64,000 bases of DNA from Bosea vaviloviae (GTDB lineage: Bacteria > Pseudomonadota > Alphaproteobacteria > Rhizobiales > Beijerinckiaceae), in contig NZ_CP017147.1 of NCBI RefSeq assembly GCF_001741865.1, positions 823,501 through 887,500 on the forward strand, in the 5' to 3' direction. Position numbers and translations under genes: made by a program. Shown here one piece after another: positions 50,669 to 60,557 of this stretch (the first letter of the stretch is position 1; each line of letters starts with the position of its first letter). A model generated the notes under the pieces. That model worked only from the letters and a program-made list of their open reading frames with translations, had not been told where the DNA came from and ran no database searches.

Positions 50669-51852
50669 TGGCGGGGGCAGGCGACTGGACGCAGCATTTC
50701 CTGCGCTTTCGCGGCGCCGCCCGCGAGCGCATCAACCTCGCCGCGCACAGCCATCATGACTGGCCCGACGTCACCTTCGCGGCGCAGGGGATGGCGTGGC
50801 TGGATGCGGCACAGCGCGCCGGCGACAAATGGGATGTCGTCTTCGGCGAGATCATTCCGGCAGTCCAGGCCGGCATCGCCCGGCATCTCGCCTTGCCCGA
50901 TCCGGCGACGATCGCTTTTGCGCCCAACACGCATGAATTCCTGCGCCGCCTGCTCTCCTGCCTGCCGACGGCGAGGCTGCCCCGCATATTGACCACCGGG
51001 GCAGAGTTCCACACCGCGCGGCGGCAGCTCTCGCGGCTGGCCGAAGCGGGGCTGATCACGCTGGAGGAGGTCGCGGCCGAACCCTTGTCGAGCCTGCCTG
51101 AACGGCTCAGGGCGGCGATCGCAGCCGGCGGGCACGACCTGATCTATCTCAGCCAGGTCCTGTTCAATTCCGGCGCGACCAGCGGCGATCTCGCCGCTCT
51201 CGTCGGTGCCGTGCCCTCGCCCGAGACCTTCATCGCCATCGACGGCTATCACGGCTATCTCGCTTTGCCGACAGACCTTTCCACCATCGCTGAGCGCGCC
51301 TTCTACATCGCAGGCGGCTATAAATACGCCATGGCCGGCGAGGGCAGCTGCTTCATGCATTGCCCGCCGGGCTTTGGCCCGCGCCCGCGTGACACCGGCT
51401 GGTTTGCAGCCTTCGGGGCGCTCGCAGCGCCGGCCGGCAGCAGCGTCGGCTACCCCACCGATGGCGGGCGCTTCCTCGGCGCGACCTTCGACCCATCCGG
51501 CCTCTACCGCATGCGCGCCGTGCTCGACTGGATGCAGGCGGAGGCGCTCGATGCCGCGCGCATCCACGCGCATGCAATTGCCCTGATGCAGCGCTTCCTC
51601 GCCGGGCTCGATGCGCTGGACCTCCCCGGGCTCAGCCACGACGCTATCATCACGCCGCTGCACGACCCCGCCGGTCACGGCAATTTCCTGGCCTTCAGGA
51701 CGCCCGCCGCTGCGGCATTTGAGGCCGCATTGGCGAAGCTCGATATCGCCACCGACCATCGCGGCGACGTGCTGCGTTTCGGCTTCGGCCTGGCGCTGTC
51801 GGAGAGTGACATCGACGCCGCATTGGAGCGGATGAAGGCGCTGCGGAGCTGA
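50668..51852 (+). CDS. Kynureninase-like aminotransferase class V enzyme
   Basis: A 394-residue fold-type I PLP enzyme. The PLP lysine is in FYIAGGYKYAMAGEG; the aspartate pairing with the ring is in TFIAIDGYHGYLALP; INLAAHSHHDWPD is the N-terminal substrate arm. The link to kynA by a TGATG overlap points to kynureninase activity (kynurenine to anthranilate and alanine) or a closely related step. The sequence is not a canonical KynU, so the symbol is left empty. Confidence 0.82.
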   Translation: MAGAGDWTQHFLRFRGAARERINLAAHSHHDWPDVTFAAQGMAWLDAAQRAGDKWDVVFGEIIPAVQAGIARHLALPDPATIAFAPNTHEFLRRLLSCLPTARLPRILTTGAEFHTARRQLSRLAEAGLITLEEVAAEPLSSLPERLRAAIAAGGHDLIYLSQVLFNSGATSGDLAALVGAVPSPETFIAIDGYHGYLALPTDLSTIAERAFYIAGGYKYAMAGEGSCFMHCPPGFGPRPRDTGWFAAFGALAAPAGSSVGYPTDGGRFLGATFDPSGLYRMRAVLDWMQAEALDAARIHAHAIALMQRFLAGLDALDLPGLSHDAIITPLHDPAGHGNFLAFRTPAAAAFEAALAKLDIATDHRGDVLRFGFGLALSESDIDAALERMKALRS

Positions 51853-51953
51853 AGGACTGCCCGGGACTGCCGTGCCGCCCTCATCCTGAGAGGCTGATCC
51901 GAAATGGATCGAGCGCTATCAAGTATCTCCAGCCGCTTGCCATCCCCCACGCC

Positions 51954-52058
51954 GTCATTCCGGACAAGCCGCTTTAGCGGCGCAGATCCGGAATCCATCG
52001 GAGGCCATCGAACTCTACGATGGATTCCGGATCTCCGCTTCGCTGCGTCCGGAATGAC
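51954..52058. repeat. Palindromic GTCATTCCGGAC / TCCGGAATGAC repeat
   Basis: Outer arms GTCATTCCGGAC and GTCCGGAATGAC, with inner GATCCGGAATCCATC and GATGGATTCCGGATC, form a long near-perfect hairpin, sister to 16410-16517. It occupies the middle of the 424-base gap 51853-52276; the other parts hold no recognised feature. Confidence 0.8.
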
Positions 52059-52276
52059 GACGCGTAGGTGATCAAGACCGAGCCATTGAAATCTTCGGCT
52101 TCATTTCGGGCCAGGCCTGAAGGTGAGCGTTAAGATTCCAGTAGGCTCGCAAGTCGTGGAATCCGAGCAGTTCACCCACGATTCATCCTGAATCCAGGCT
52201 TCACCATATCGCTCAACCGCTGATTCACCGGCGCCGCGCGAGATCTGCCGCAACCTGGATTGCGGGAGGTTCAATC

Positions 52277-52807
52277 GTGACCAGACGCCATACTCCGATC
52301 GCCCTGCTCTTCGCCGCGGCCATGCCGCTGCTCTTCATCGCCTTCGCCAGCCGGCCGGCGCTGGCGCGCGACCTCGTCGAGGCGCCCGATGCGCGCTACC
52401 TGCCCGGCACGATCGTGATCCGCACGGCCGAGCGCCGGCTCTATTTCGTCAACGCGCCGGGCACCGCGATCCGCTACCAGATCGCCGTCGGCAAGGCCGG
52501 CAAGCAATGGCGCGGCGTCAAATATGTCGAGGAATTGCAGGTCGATCCGGCCTGGAGCCCGCCCGCCTCGGTCAAGCGCGACAACCCGAACCTGCCCGAC
52601 GTCATCCCCGGCGGCTCGCCGCGCAACCCGATGGGCGCGCGCGTCATCGGGCTCGGACCGGGCGGCGAATATGCGATCCATGGCACCAATATGCCCAAGA
52701 CGGTCGGCACCTTCGCCTCCTATGGCTGCTTTCGCATGCATAACGAGGATGTCGTCGATCTCTACCAGCGCGTCCGCATGGGCACGCCCGTCGTCGTCCT
52801 GCCCTGA
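52277..52807 (+). CDS. L,D-transpeptidase (YkuD domain)
   Basis: A 176-residue secreted enzyme. Signal peptide to about residue 30 (LALA cleavage region), then a YkuD domain with HGTNMPKTVGTFASYGCFRM (His135, catalytic Cys151). It cross-links peptidoglycan 3-3 or attaches proteins to it, in the periplasm. Start GTG 52277 with GGGAGG about eight bases upstream. Confidence 0.92.
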   Translation: MTRRHTPIALLFAAAMPLLFIAFASRPALARDLVEAPDARYLPGTIVIRTAERRLYFVNAPGTAIRYQIAVGKAGKQWRGVKYVEELQVDPAWSPPASVKRDNPNLPDVIPGGSPRNPMGARVIGLGPGGEYAIHGTNMPKTVGTFASYGCFRMHNEDVVDLYQRVRMGTPVVVLP

Positions 52808-52877
52808 TCAGGTCGCATTCGGACGGTTCCGCCGCCCGAATGCGAAAAAACATAATCGCTTCTGAAAGTTGAAAGCC

Positions 52878-53825
52878 TTACAGCGCGACCGGCGAGAGCA
52901 GCGGCTTGCCCGCGAAATAGGCCTCCAGATTGCCGACCAGCAGATCCTGCTGGGCAAGCTGAGCCGATTCCGCATTGGCGGCGATATGCGGCGTCAGCAC
53001 GACGTTCTCGAGCACCTTGAGCCGATCGGGCACCTGCGGCTCGTGCTCGTAGACATCCAGCGCCGCACCCGCGATCAGCTTCGTCTCCAGGGCCTCGCAC
53101 AGGGCCTCCTCATCGACCGCGATGCCGCGCGAGATGTTGATGAGATGGCCCTCCGGCCCGAGCGCGCGCAGCACCTGCGCGTTGATGGCGTGGCGGGTCT
53201 CGATGCTAGCGCGCACCGCGACGATCAGCATATCGGCCCAGCTTGCGAGCCCGAGCAGGCTGTCGTGATAGAGATAGGGCAGCTCCGGCCGCTGCGAACG
53301 GTTGTGATAGCCGATCGTCATGTCGAAGGCGGCCGCGCGGCTGGCGATGCGGGCGCCGATGGCCCCCAGCCCATAGATTCCGAGCTTACGACCGGCCAAA
53401 CCCGGCACATTGGCCATGCGCTCGATCGAATTGCCCTGCCAGCGCCCGGCCCGCACGAAACGCTCGGCGGCGCCGATCTGGCGGGCGGAGGCCAGCAGCA
53501 GGCCCATGGCGAATTCGGCGACGCTCGTCGCATTGGCGTCGGCGGCATTGCACAGCCTGATGCCGCGTGCCTTCGCACAGGCCCGGTCGACCCCCTCGAT
53601 GCCCGTGCCGTAGCAGGAGATCAATCCGAGCTTCGGCAGCGCATCGATCAGCGCGGCGTCGGTCTTCAGCGAACCCATGGTGAGCAGCGCCTGCGCGGCC
53701 TCGGCTCCCTCCGGCAGGGCGTCGGGCGTGGAACGCTCCATTGGGCCCAGCAGCACATAGCGCTCCTGCAGGCGCTCGACGAGGCGCGCGGGCATGCGCG
53801 GCGCCATCAGGATCGTCGGCTTCAT
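52878..53825 (-). CDS. D-2-hydroxyacid dehydrogenase
   Basis: A 315-residue NAD(P)-dependent dehydrogenase of the D-isomer family (glyoxylate/hydroxypyruvate or 2-ketogluconate reductase-like). The Rossmann motif is LGIYGLGAIGARIASRAAAF; catalytic residues are Arg in VAVRASIETRH, Glu in LDVYEHEPQVP and His in LTPHIAANAESAQ. The loop after the second strand (YHNRSQRPELPY) has an Asn-Arg-Ser pattern, which favours NADPH. Stands alone between the L,D-transpeptidase and DUF2853 genes. Confidence 0.88.
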   Translation of the reverse strand: MKPTILMAPRMPARLVERLQERYVLLGPMERSTPDALPEGAEAAQALLTMGSLKTDAALIDALPKLGLISCYGTGIEGVDRACAKARGIRLCNAADANATSVAEFAMGLLLASARQIGAAERFVRAGRWQGNSIERMANVPGLAGRKLGIYGLGAIGARIASRAAAFDMTIGYHNRSQRPELPYLYHDSLLGLASWADMLIVAVRASIETRHAINAQVLRALGPEGHLINISRGIAVDEEALCEALETKLIAGAALDVYEHEPQVPDRLKVLENVVLTPHIAANAESAQLAQQDLLVGNLEAYFAGKPLLSPVAL

Positions 53826-54091
53826 CGGTCTGCAATCTCCGGTTCATGCGCCGAGTTCATGCGCATTGCATCGCAGCATTCCAGGAGCCGCACCTCAACC
53901 CGTCCTGGAGCGACAACGGACATATCGCCCACGCAGAGCGAGGGGCCCATGATTGATGCGGCGCAACATGGAAAAAGCCCAGCCACGGCTTTTTCGCCCC
54001 TCGCCTGCGACAAAAAAGCGCGTTAACGTTTGCCCGCTCGACATCAGACACACGCCAAGCGCGCAAGCGCCGGGCTCACAAGGGGCTACAG

Positions 54092-54409
54092 ATGGATCAT
54101 CTCGCTGACGTCAAGAAATTCGCCAAGAAGCCGTTGAATGAGGCGGCGTTTGCCGGAATGTCGAAATCCTACGCCCTCGTCATGGGCAAGGCCGACACGC
54201 GCTACGTCGCCTGCTCCGACCCTGCCGAGCTGGATCGCGTTCGCGAGAATTTTCTGAAGAAGAAGCTCGGCCTGAAGACCGCCGATCTCGACGCCTCGAT
54301 CAAGGCGGCATGCGAGCATATGAAGGCCGACAAGACCAAGTCGCGCCTGACCTTCTACTATCTGCTGGCCGAGCATTACGGAAAGCTGGATCTCTTCGTG
54401 AAGAAGTAA
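54092..54409 (+). CDS. DUF2853 family protein
   Basis: A 105-residue, Lys-rich, helical protein: DHLADVKKFAKKPLNEAAF, YVACSDPAELDRVRENFLKK and KTKSRLTFYYLLAEHYGKL. The pattern matches DUF2853, small cytoplasmic proteins of unknown function. Monocistronic; followed by GC-rich inverted repeats (GGCCGGC/GCCGGCC at about 54427-54446) that may end the transcript. Confidence 0.85.
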   Translation: MDHLADVKKFAKKPLNEAAFAGMSKSYALVMGKADTRYVACSDPAELDRVRENFLKKKLGLKTADLDASIKAACEHMKADKTKSRLTFYYLLAEHYGKLDLFVKK

Positions 54410-54500
54410 CGCGCCAGCCGCGTCGCGGCCGGCCTCGCGCCGGCCATTTCACGGCGAGACGGGCGACGGGGAGACGGCCGGCCCAAGACCGGCCATGATC

Positions 54501-55829
54501 TCAGCCTGCCCGCGAATACAGATCCTCACGCGTCAGCGGCAGTCCCGAGGCGCCCTTGCGGCGCTTGGAGACCAGCGTCTGGTTGACCAGCGCGCCGCCG
54601 CGCTCGAACGCCAGCGAGCAGCCGGCGAGATAAAGCAGCCACATCCGGGTGCGCTCGGGGCCGATCTCGGCCTCGGCCTCGGCCTTGCGGGCCTCCAGCC
54701 GCTCCCACCAGAGCCGCGTCGTGCGCTGGTAGTGCTCACGCCAGCCCTCGACATCATGCACCTCGAAGCCGTTTCGCTCGAGATTGGCGATCGACATGCC
54801 GAGATGGTCGAGCTCGCCGCCGGGGAAGATGTAGCGCACCAGAGCACGGTATTCCGCGGGCATCTTGTTGAAAGCCTTCTCGGTCTTCTTGGCGCGGCGC
54901 GAGATCGTGTGGTGCAGATACAAGCCGCGCGGGCGCAAGAGCCGGTTCACCGCCTTGAAATAGGCCGGGTGGTTGGCGATGCCGACATGCTCGAACATGC
55001 CGATCGACGAGATCTTGTCGAACTCGCCCTCCATCTGGGTGAAATCCTTGAGATGGAGCGTGACCTTCCCCTCGAGGCCGAGCCGCGCCACTTTCTCGCG
55101 CGCCAGGGCCAGCTGCTCCTCGGCCAGCGTCACGCCATGCGCCTCGACACCGTAATGTTGCGCGGCATGGCAGATCAGCGCGCCCCAGCCGCAGCCGATA
55201 TCGAGCAGGCGGTCGCCGGGTTTCAGCCGCAGCTTGCGGCAGATCATGTCGAGCTTGTCGCGCTGGGCGCGCTCGAGATCGCCATGATCCTCCGTGAAGT
55301 AGGCGCAGGTGTAGACCATCTCCTCATCAAGGAAGAGCCGGTAGAAGGCGTTCGAGACGTCGTAGTGATAGGCGATATTGGCCTTGTTGGTGGCAGGTGC
55401 GCCATCGCGAGCGATCTCGTCGCCCTTGATATGGGCCACGGCGCTCGGCGCCTCACCCGGCGCAAACAGGAAGCGGCGGACGACATCGAAGGCGGCCGCC
55501 TTCGAAATGCCGCGCGCCAGCCTGCCGACCTTGCCCTCCGGCCGCGCCGCCGCGAGATCGAAGATCGAGCCGTTGAGCAGCGAAATCCGGTCGGTGACGT
55601 GGAGGTTCAAAAGCGTGTCGAGCTTGGGCTTGCGCAGCAGCGCGGCGACGACGCCGGGGTCGCGGATGGCGATGGCCAGCCCGCTCTGCGGCCAGTCGGC
55701 CGGCACATGCGAGCCGTCCCAGAGCCGGAAGCCGAGCTTGAGCCCGAGCTTCTGATGCGCCTCGGTCAAAAGCCGCCGCAACGCGGCGAGACGCTTGTCG
55801 TCGCTGTTCATCCGAGAAATCCGTGACAT
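54501..55829 (-). CDS. cfa: Cyclopropane-fatty-acyl-phospholipid synthase
   Basis: A 442-residue SAM-dependent enzyme that methylenates cis double bonds of membrane phospholipids. The N-terminal lipid-binding region spans residues 1-150; the methyltransferase core shows IAYHYDVSNAFYRLFLDEEMVYTCAYF in parts, LLDIGCGWGALICHAAQHYG (motif I), and SIGMFEHVGIANHPAYF. Two start options: ATG 55829 (MSRISRMN) and ATG 55811 (MNSDDKR). Single gene, divergent from nothing obvious; convergent with DUF2853. Confidence 0.9.
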   Translation of the reverse strand: MSRISRMNSDDKRLAALRRLLTEAHQKLGLKLGFRLWDGSHVPADWPQSGLAIAIRDPGVVAALLRKPKLDTLLNLHVTDRISLLNGSIFDLAAARPEGKVGRLARGISKAAAFDVVRRFLFAPGEAPSAVAHIKGDEIARDGAPATNKANIAYHYDVSNAFYRLFLDEEMVYTCAYFTEDHGDLERAQRDKLDMICRKLRLKPGDRLLDIGCGWGALICHAAQHYGVEAHGVTLAEEQLALAREKVARLGLEGKVTLHLKDFTQMEGEFDKISSIGMFEHVGIANHPAYFKAVNRLLRPRGLYLHHTISRRAKKTEKAFNKMPAEYRALVRYIFPGGELDHLGMSIANLERNGFEVHDVEGWREHYQRTTRLWWERLEARKAEAEAEIGPERTRMWLLYLAGCSLAFERGGALVNQTLVSKRRKGASGLPLTREDLYSRAG

Positions 55830-55902
55830 ATGGACGTCGTCTTTGGCCGCAGCGGCGCGAATTGGCAACTACGCGTCATCGAGAGTGCGTTCTGGCGCAT
55901 CC

Positions 55903-56133
55903 TCAGAAATCGCTCGCGATCCCCTTCACCTCCCAATCATTGTAGCGCGCCGGCTCCAGGCCGCCGCGGCCATTGATCTCCTTGTCCCGGGCGACCTCAG
56001 TCGCGTGGGCGTCGATCTCGGCGCGCCGCGCCTGCGCCTCCGCAAGGGCGCGCTGCGCCGCCGGCGAAAGCGGCTTGGCAGGCGTGGCTTCCTGCGCGGT
56101 GGCGGGGAGCTGGTCGACGGGCTTTTCGGTCAT
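55903..56133 (-). CDS. DUF1674 / SDHAF4-like succinate dehydrogenase assembly factor
   Basis: A 76-residue protein whose C-terminus GRGGLEPARYNDWEVKGIASDF is the DUF1674/SDHAF4 signature. In mitochondria SDHAF4 binds flavinylated SdhA and helps form the SdhA-SdhB dimer; a like role is inferred here. ATG 56133 (MTEKPVDQL); an earlier frame reaches 56244 over the htpX promoter. It lies 16 kb from the sdh operon. Confidence 0.82.
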   Translation of the reverse strand: MTEKPVDQLPATAQEATPAKPLSPAAQRALAEAQARRAEIDAHATEVARDKEINGRGGLEPARYNDWEVKGIASDF

Positions 56134-56245
56134 TGGCGGCATCATCTCTTGCAGGATCGGCATCCACTTCACCACATAAGGCAGGAATCCGCATCGCGGG
56201 AGGGGCGCAGCGCCTCTGGCCCGCATGATCCGCAAGGGAGCCATG

Positions 56246-57178
56246 ATGAACTACGTCCGCACCTTCATGCTGATGGCTGGCCTCACCGCGCTCTTCGCCG
56301 TGGTCGGCTATCTGCTGGGCGGCCCGGGCGGCATGCTGGTGGCGCTCGCCATCGCGGCTGCGACCAATCTCTTCAGCTACTGGAATTCCGACAGGCTGGC
56401 GCTCGCCGCCCATAATGCGCAGGAAGTCGATGAAGCGAGCGCACCCGAGCTGTATGGCATGGTCCGCGACCTCGCCGCCCGCGCCAACATGCCGATGCCG
56501 CGCGTCTATCTGATCCAGGAGGACCAGCCCAACGCCTTCGCCACCGGCCGCAATCCGCAGAACGCCGCCGTCGCCGCGACGACCGGCATCCTGCGCACGC
56601 TGACCTATGAGGAGCTGGCCGGCGTGATGGCGCATGAGCTCGCCCACATCAAGAACCACGACACGCTGACCATGACGATCACCGCGACCATGGCCGGCGC
56701 GATCTCCTCGCTCACCACCTTCGGCATGTTCTTCGGCTCGCGCGAGAACCGCCCCGGGCTCATCGTCCAGATCCTGATTTCGGTGCTCGCGCCGCTGGCC
56801 GCCATGGTGATCCAGATGGCGATCTCGCGCTCGCGCGAATACGAGGCCGACCGGCTCGGCGGCGAAATCGCCGGCAATCCGGCCAGGCTGGCCGACGCTC
56901 TGGCCAAGATCGCGGGCGGCGTCGCGCATATTCCCAACGAGACGGCGGAGGCGAAGCCTGCTACGGCGCACATGTTCATCATCAATCCCCTGAGCGGACG
57001 CGGCATGGATTCCCTGTTTTCGACCCACCCCGACACCGGCAGTCGCATTGCCGCACTGATGGAGCAGGCCCGTGCCATGGGCGTTGGCACAATGGGCCTC
57101 GGCCGCGCCGGCGGCTTCACCGGCCAGGCCAGCCAGAGCCCCTGGAACAGCGACCGCACACCCGGTCCCTGGGGCTGA
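56246..57178 (+). CDS. htpX: Membrane zinc metalloprotease HtpX
   Basis: A 310-residue M48 protease for quality control of inner-membrane proteins. Two N-terminal membrane helices, the zinc motif [12 protein letters not shown] (HEXXH), two further helices (about residues 145-200) and a third zinc ligand Glu in [11 protein letters not shown]. Of the adjacent ATGs at 56243 and 56246, the second has better spacing from GGGAG. It ends one base before the rsmB start. Confidence 0.94.
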   Translation: MNYVRTFMLMAGLTALFAVVGYLLGGPGGMLVALAIAAATNLFSYWNSDRLALAAHNAQEVDEASAPELYGMVRDLAARANMPMPRVYLIQEDQPNAFATGRNPQNAAVAATTGILRTLTYEELAGVMAHELAHIKNHDTLTMTITATMAGAISSLTTFGMFFGSRENRPGLIVQILISVLAPLAAMVIQMAISRSREYEADRLGGEIAGNPARLADALAKIAGGVAHIPNETAEAKPATAHMFIINPLSGRGMDSLFSTHPDTGSRIAALMEQARAMGVGTMGLGRAGGFTGQASQSPWNSDRTPGPWG

Positions 57179-57179
57179 C

Positions 57180-58559
57180 ATGATCAAGCAAGCAGATCTG
57201 AGCCCGGAACTGAACGAGACCACGGCGCAGACAAGCGAGCCCGTGCCGGGCCTGCCGGCGCGCCGCCTTGCCGCGACGCTGATCGACGAGGTGCTCAAGG
57301 CCCGGCTCGCGCTGGACGAGACCTATGAGCGGCTCGCGCCGGAATTCGGGCTCGATGCCGCCGACGCCGCGCTGGCGCGCGCCATCGCGATCACCGCCTT
57401 CCGCCGCCTCGGCACGATCCAGCATGCGATCAATGCCAGGCTCGAACGCGGCAGCCCGCGCAATTCGGGCCCCTTCGAGCCGATCCTCGTCGCCGCGGCA
57501 GCCCAGATTCTCTTCCTCGACGTGCCCGACCATGCCGCCGTCGATCTCGCCATCCGCCATCTCCATGAGGATGCGCGCTCCTCGCGCTATGTCTCGCTCG
57601 GCAACGCTCTGCTGCGCCGGCTCGCCCGCGAACGCGACGCGATCCTCAGCGAGGCGCTCGACCCCTTCCTCGACACGCCGGAATGGCTCGCCGAGAGCTG
57701 GATCGAGAGCTATGGCGAAGAGACCGCCGCCGCCATCGCCGCCAGCCATCGCGACGAGCCGCCGCTCGACATCAGCGTCAAGGACGACGCGACCGGCTGG
57801 GCCGGGAAGCTCGACGGGCTCCTGCTGCCGACCGGCTCGGTCCGTCTGCGCGAACGCCAGAGCATCACCGGCCTGCCCGGCTTCGATGAGGGCGCCTGGT
57901 GGGTGCAGGACGCCGCAGCCGCCCTGCCTGTTCGCCTGCTGGCGCCCAAGCCCGGTGAGCGCATCGCCGATCTCTGCGCCGCACCTGGCGGCAAGACCGC
58001 CCAGATCGCCGCGGCGGGCGCCCATGTCACCGCCGTCGATCGTTCGGGGCCACGCCTGCGCCGCCTCAGGGCCAATCTGGAGCGGCTCGGACTCTGCGCC
58101 GAGATCGTCACCAAGGACGCGGCGCTCTGGCAGGCGGAGCCCTTCGACGCCGTTCTGCTCGATGCGCCTTGCAGCGCCACCGGCACGATCCGCCGCCATC
58201 CCGACGTCGCCTGGACCAAGACGCCGGAAGACCGCGACAAGCTCGCCGCCCTGCAGGCGCGCCTGCTGGAAGCCGCCGCGCGCCTGACCAAGCCCGGCGG
58301 ACGCCTGATCTACTGCACCTGCTCGCTCGAACCGCAGGAGGGCGAACAGCAGATCGAGGTTTTCCTGGCGGAGAATCCTGATTTCGAGCGCTCGCCCATC
58401 ACCGCCGACGAGATCGGCGGTGTGGAAGGTGCGATCGACCGCCATGGCGATCTGCGGACCCTGCCGCACCAGCTGAAACATGACGGTCCCCGTTTGTCGG
58501 GATGGGCGGGATTTTACGCATGCCGCCTGATCAGGCGAGAGCCGGATCACAACGAATAG
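57180..58559 (+). CDS. rsmB: 16S rRNA m5C967 methyltransferase (RsmB family)
   Basis: A 459-residue RNA methyltransferase. Residues 25-160 form a NusB-like RNA-binding domain (RRLAATLIDEVLKARLALDE). The SAM core has ADLCAAPGGKTAQIAAAGA (motif I), the Cys-containing DAPCSATGTIRRHPD (motif IV) and the nucleophile Cys in IYCTCSLEPQEGE (motif VI). ATG 57180 is one base after the htpX stop. The htpX-rsmB-heparinase-purH order is common in Rhizobiales. Confidence 0.92.
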   Translation: MIKQADLSPELNETTAQTSEPVPGLPARRLAATLIDEVLKARLALDETYERLAPEFGLDAADAALARAIAITAFRRLGTIQHAINARLERGSPRNSGPFEPILVAAAAQILFLDVPDHAAVDLAIRHLHEDARSSRYVSLGNALLRRLARERDAILSEALDPFLDTPEWLAESWIESYGEETAAAIAASHRDEPPLDISVKDDATGWAGKLDGLLLPTGSVRLRERQSITGLPGFDEGAWWVQDAAAALPVRLLAPKPGERIADLCAAPGGKTAQIAAAGAHVTAVDRSGPRLRRLRANLERLGLCAEIVTKDAALWQAEPFDAVLLDAPCSATGTIRRHPDVAWTKTPEDRDKLAALQARLLEAAARLTKPGGRLIYCTCSLEPQEGEQQIEVFLAENPDFERSPITADEIGGVEGAIDRHGDLRTLPHQLKHDGPRLSGWAGFYACRLIRREPDHNE

Positions 58560-58610
58560 ATACGCCAAGCGATTCTGTTTGTTGCCTGAATCCGCCTCTT
58601 ATCAAAAGCT

Positions 58611-58663
58611 TAGAGCATGATGCCGGCCGAAGACCGGTTTCCCCTTTTCGGCATCATGCTCTA
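58611..58663. repeat. Palindromic repeat TAGAGCATGATGCCG / CGGCATCATGCTCTA
   Basis: 15-bp perfect arms (58611-58625 and 58649-58663) enclose GCCGAAGACCGGTTTCCCCTTTT, a variant of the ACCGGTTTTTC family at 15252 and 46841. It separates rsmB from the heparinase-like gene. Confidence 0.75.
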
Positions 58664-58723
58664 TGACGAAGCCGAGATTCGCATGGTGGGACGCCATGCG
58701 CGGGGACGGGGCGTGCGTGGGCA

Positions 58724-60469
58724 TTGAGCGGCTGGTCTGAGCGACGAGGACTTGCCCGGGCTGCGATCGGACGGGCGGCGCGGCGGACCCGTGGCCACCT
58801 CGTCGGCGCGGCGCGCAAGGCTTGGCCGTTCGGCAGAGCCCCCGCGACACGGCTTTTATTTGCGCCGCATGATTTGCGCACCGCCGACCCGACGACGGCA
58901 GGCGACATCTATTCCGGCTATTACGCCTTCGCCGGCCGCACCTTGCGCACCCATGGCGAATCGCCCTTCGATAGCGCACCGCCGAGCGATGCCTGGGCCG
59001 AGACGCTGCATGGCTTCGGCTGGCTGCGCCATATGCGCTCCGCCGACACCGCGATTGCACGCGCCAATGCGCGCGCTCTGGTCGAGGATTTCATTGCCAG
59101 GAAGCGCGACCGTAACGAGGTCTCGCGCCGCCCCCATGTCGCCGCGAGGCGACTGATCTCCTTCCTGTCGCATTCGCCGCTGCTGCTTGAGGGCGCCGAC
59201 CACGCCTTCTATGAGCGCTTCCTGCGCCATATCTCGCGCCTGACCGACCAGCTGACTTTGGCCCTGGCCGGCGCGGTCGATGGGGTGGCCAGGCTGCAAT
59301 GCCTGACCGCGGTCTCCTTCGCCACGATTTGCCTGGATGGGCAGGATGCGCGCCGCCGGCGCTATGATCTGGCGCTCTCCGACGAACTCGATCACCAGAT
59401 TCTGCCCGATGGCGGGCATCTCAGCCGCAATCCCCGGCAATTGATCGAGCTTCTGCTCGATCTCCTGCCGCTACGCGAGACCTTCGCGGCGCGCGGGCTG
59501 GAGCCGCCGCGCGGCGTGCTGATGGCGATCGAGCGGATGATGCCGCATCTCAGACTGTTCCGGCATGGCGACGGCGCGCTCGCCTTGTTCAACGGCATGG
59601 GCACGACGCCGCCCGATCTGATGGCGACGCTTGCCGCCTATGACGACGCCCGCGCCCGGCCGATCGAGCAGGCGGCCTATTCCGGCTACAGCCGGCTGTC
59701 GGGAGACCGCAGCATCGTCGTGGTCGATGCCGGTGCGGCGCCACGCGGCGCGCAGTCGATCGAGGCGCATGCCGGCTGTCTCGCCTTCGAGTTCTCCAGC
59801 GCCGGCCAGCGCATCGTCGTCAATTGCGGCACGAGCCGCTTCGGTCCGCCGGAATTGCGCCTTGCCATGCGCAGCACCGCGGCGCATTCGACGCTCACGC
59901 TCGACGAGCGCTCCAGCGCGACCTTCGGGTTGGTGCTCGGCGAACGGCGGATCATCGCCGGCCCGCAGGATGTGCGGGTCGCGCGCCAGGACACGCAAGC
60001 CGGCCCGGAATGGGTCGCAAGCCATGACGGCTATCGCCGCAGCCTGGGCGCCGTGCATACGCGCCGATTGATGCTCGCCAAGGACGGCGCATCGCTCGTG
60101 GGCGAGGACGAGATCGCCTTGTCCACCGAGCGCGACACGCTGCCGGCGGTGGCGCGCTTCCATCTCCACCCCGGCGTCAAGCCGAGCCTGATCCGCGAGG
60201 GTGAGGGCGCGCTGCTGGCGCTGCCCTCCGGCGAGGTCTGGGCCTTCGACGCCGGCGGCCTGCGCGTGACGATCGAGGAGAGCATCTTCCTCGCCTCGGC
60301 CGATGGCGGGCGCCGCAGCGAGCAGCTCTGCATCGATTTCGACGCCGTGGCGACGCCGCAGATCATCTGGCGTTTCAGCCGCGTCAGCGCCGCCCCGCCG
60401 CGCAGCGCGCGCCTCCGCAGCGAGCCGGCTCCGGTCGAATTGCCGCTCGCCCCGCCGGCCGAGGCCTGA
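58724..60469 (+). CDS. Heparinase II/III-like protein
   Basis: A protein of about 581 residues. The N-terminal half is an alpha-toroid-like domain ([49 protein letters not shown]); the C-terminal half is the Heparinase II/III domain ([39 protein letters not shown]). The likely substrate is a polyuronate or other acidic polysaccharide, but for the family member next to rsmB and purH in Rhizobiales the role is not known. Start appears to be TTG 58724; no ATG is in a good place. Confidence 0.82.
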   Translation: MSGWSERRGLARAAIGRAARRTRGHLVGAARKAWPFGRAPATRLLFAPHDLRTADPTTAGDIYSGYYAFAGRTLRTHGESPFDSAPPSDAWAETLHGFGWLRHMRSADTAIARANARALVEDFIARKRDRNEVSRRPHVAARRLISFLSHSPLLLEGADHAFYERFLRHISRLTDQLTLALAGAVDGVARLQCLTAVSFATICLDGQDARRRRYDLALSDELDHQILPDGGHLSRNPRQLIELLLDLLPLRETFAARGLEPPRGVLMAIERMMPHLRLFRHGDGALALFNGMGTTPPDLMATLAAYDDARARPIEQAAYSGYSRLSGDRSIVVVDAGAAPRGAQSIEAHAGCLAFEFSSAGQRIVVNCGTSRFGPPELRLAMRSTAAHSTLTLDERSSATFGLVLGERRIIAGPQDVRVARQDTQAGPEWVASHDGYRRSLGAVHTRRLMLAKDGASLVGEDEIALSTERDTLPAVARFHLHPGVKPSLIREGEGALLALPSGEVWAFDAGGLRVTIEESIFLASADGGRRSEQLCIDFDAVATPQIIWRFSRVSAAPPRSARLRSEPAPVELPLAPPAEA

Positions 60470-60557
60470 GCTTTCACAGCGACGAACTTTGCTTTGCGCG
60501 CTGCAGCATGATAGCTCGCGCGCAACAGTTTTTAAGCCAGCACCGGACTTAACCCAG

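Noticed and set aside
52814..52844. Terminator hairpin after the L,D-transpeptidase gene
   Set aside because: A 13-bp stem with one mismatch exists, but it is followed by an A-run and not a T-run on the plus strand, so it is not a canonical terminator in either direction.
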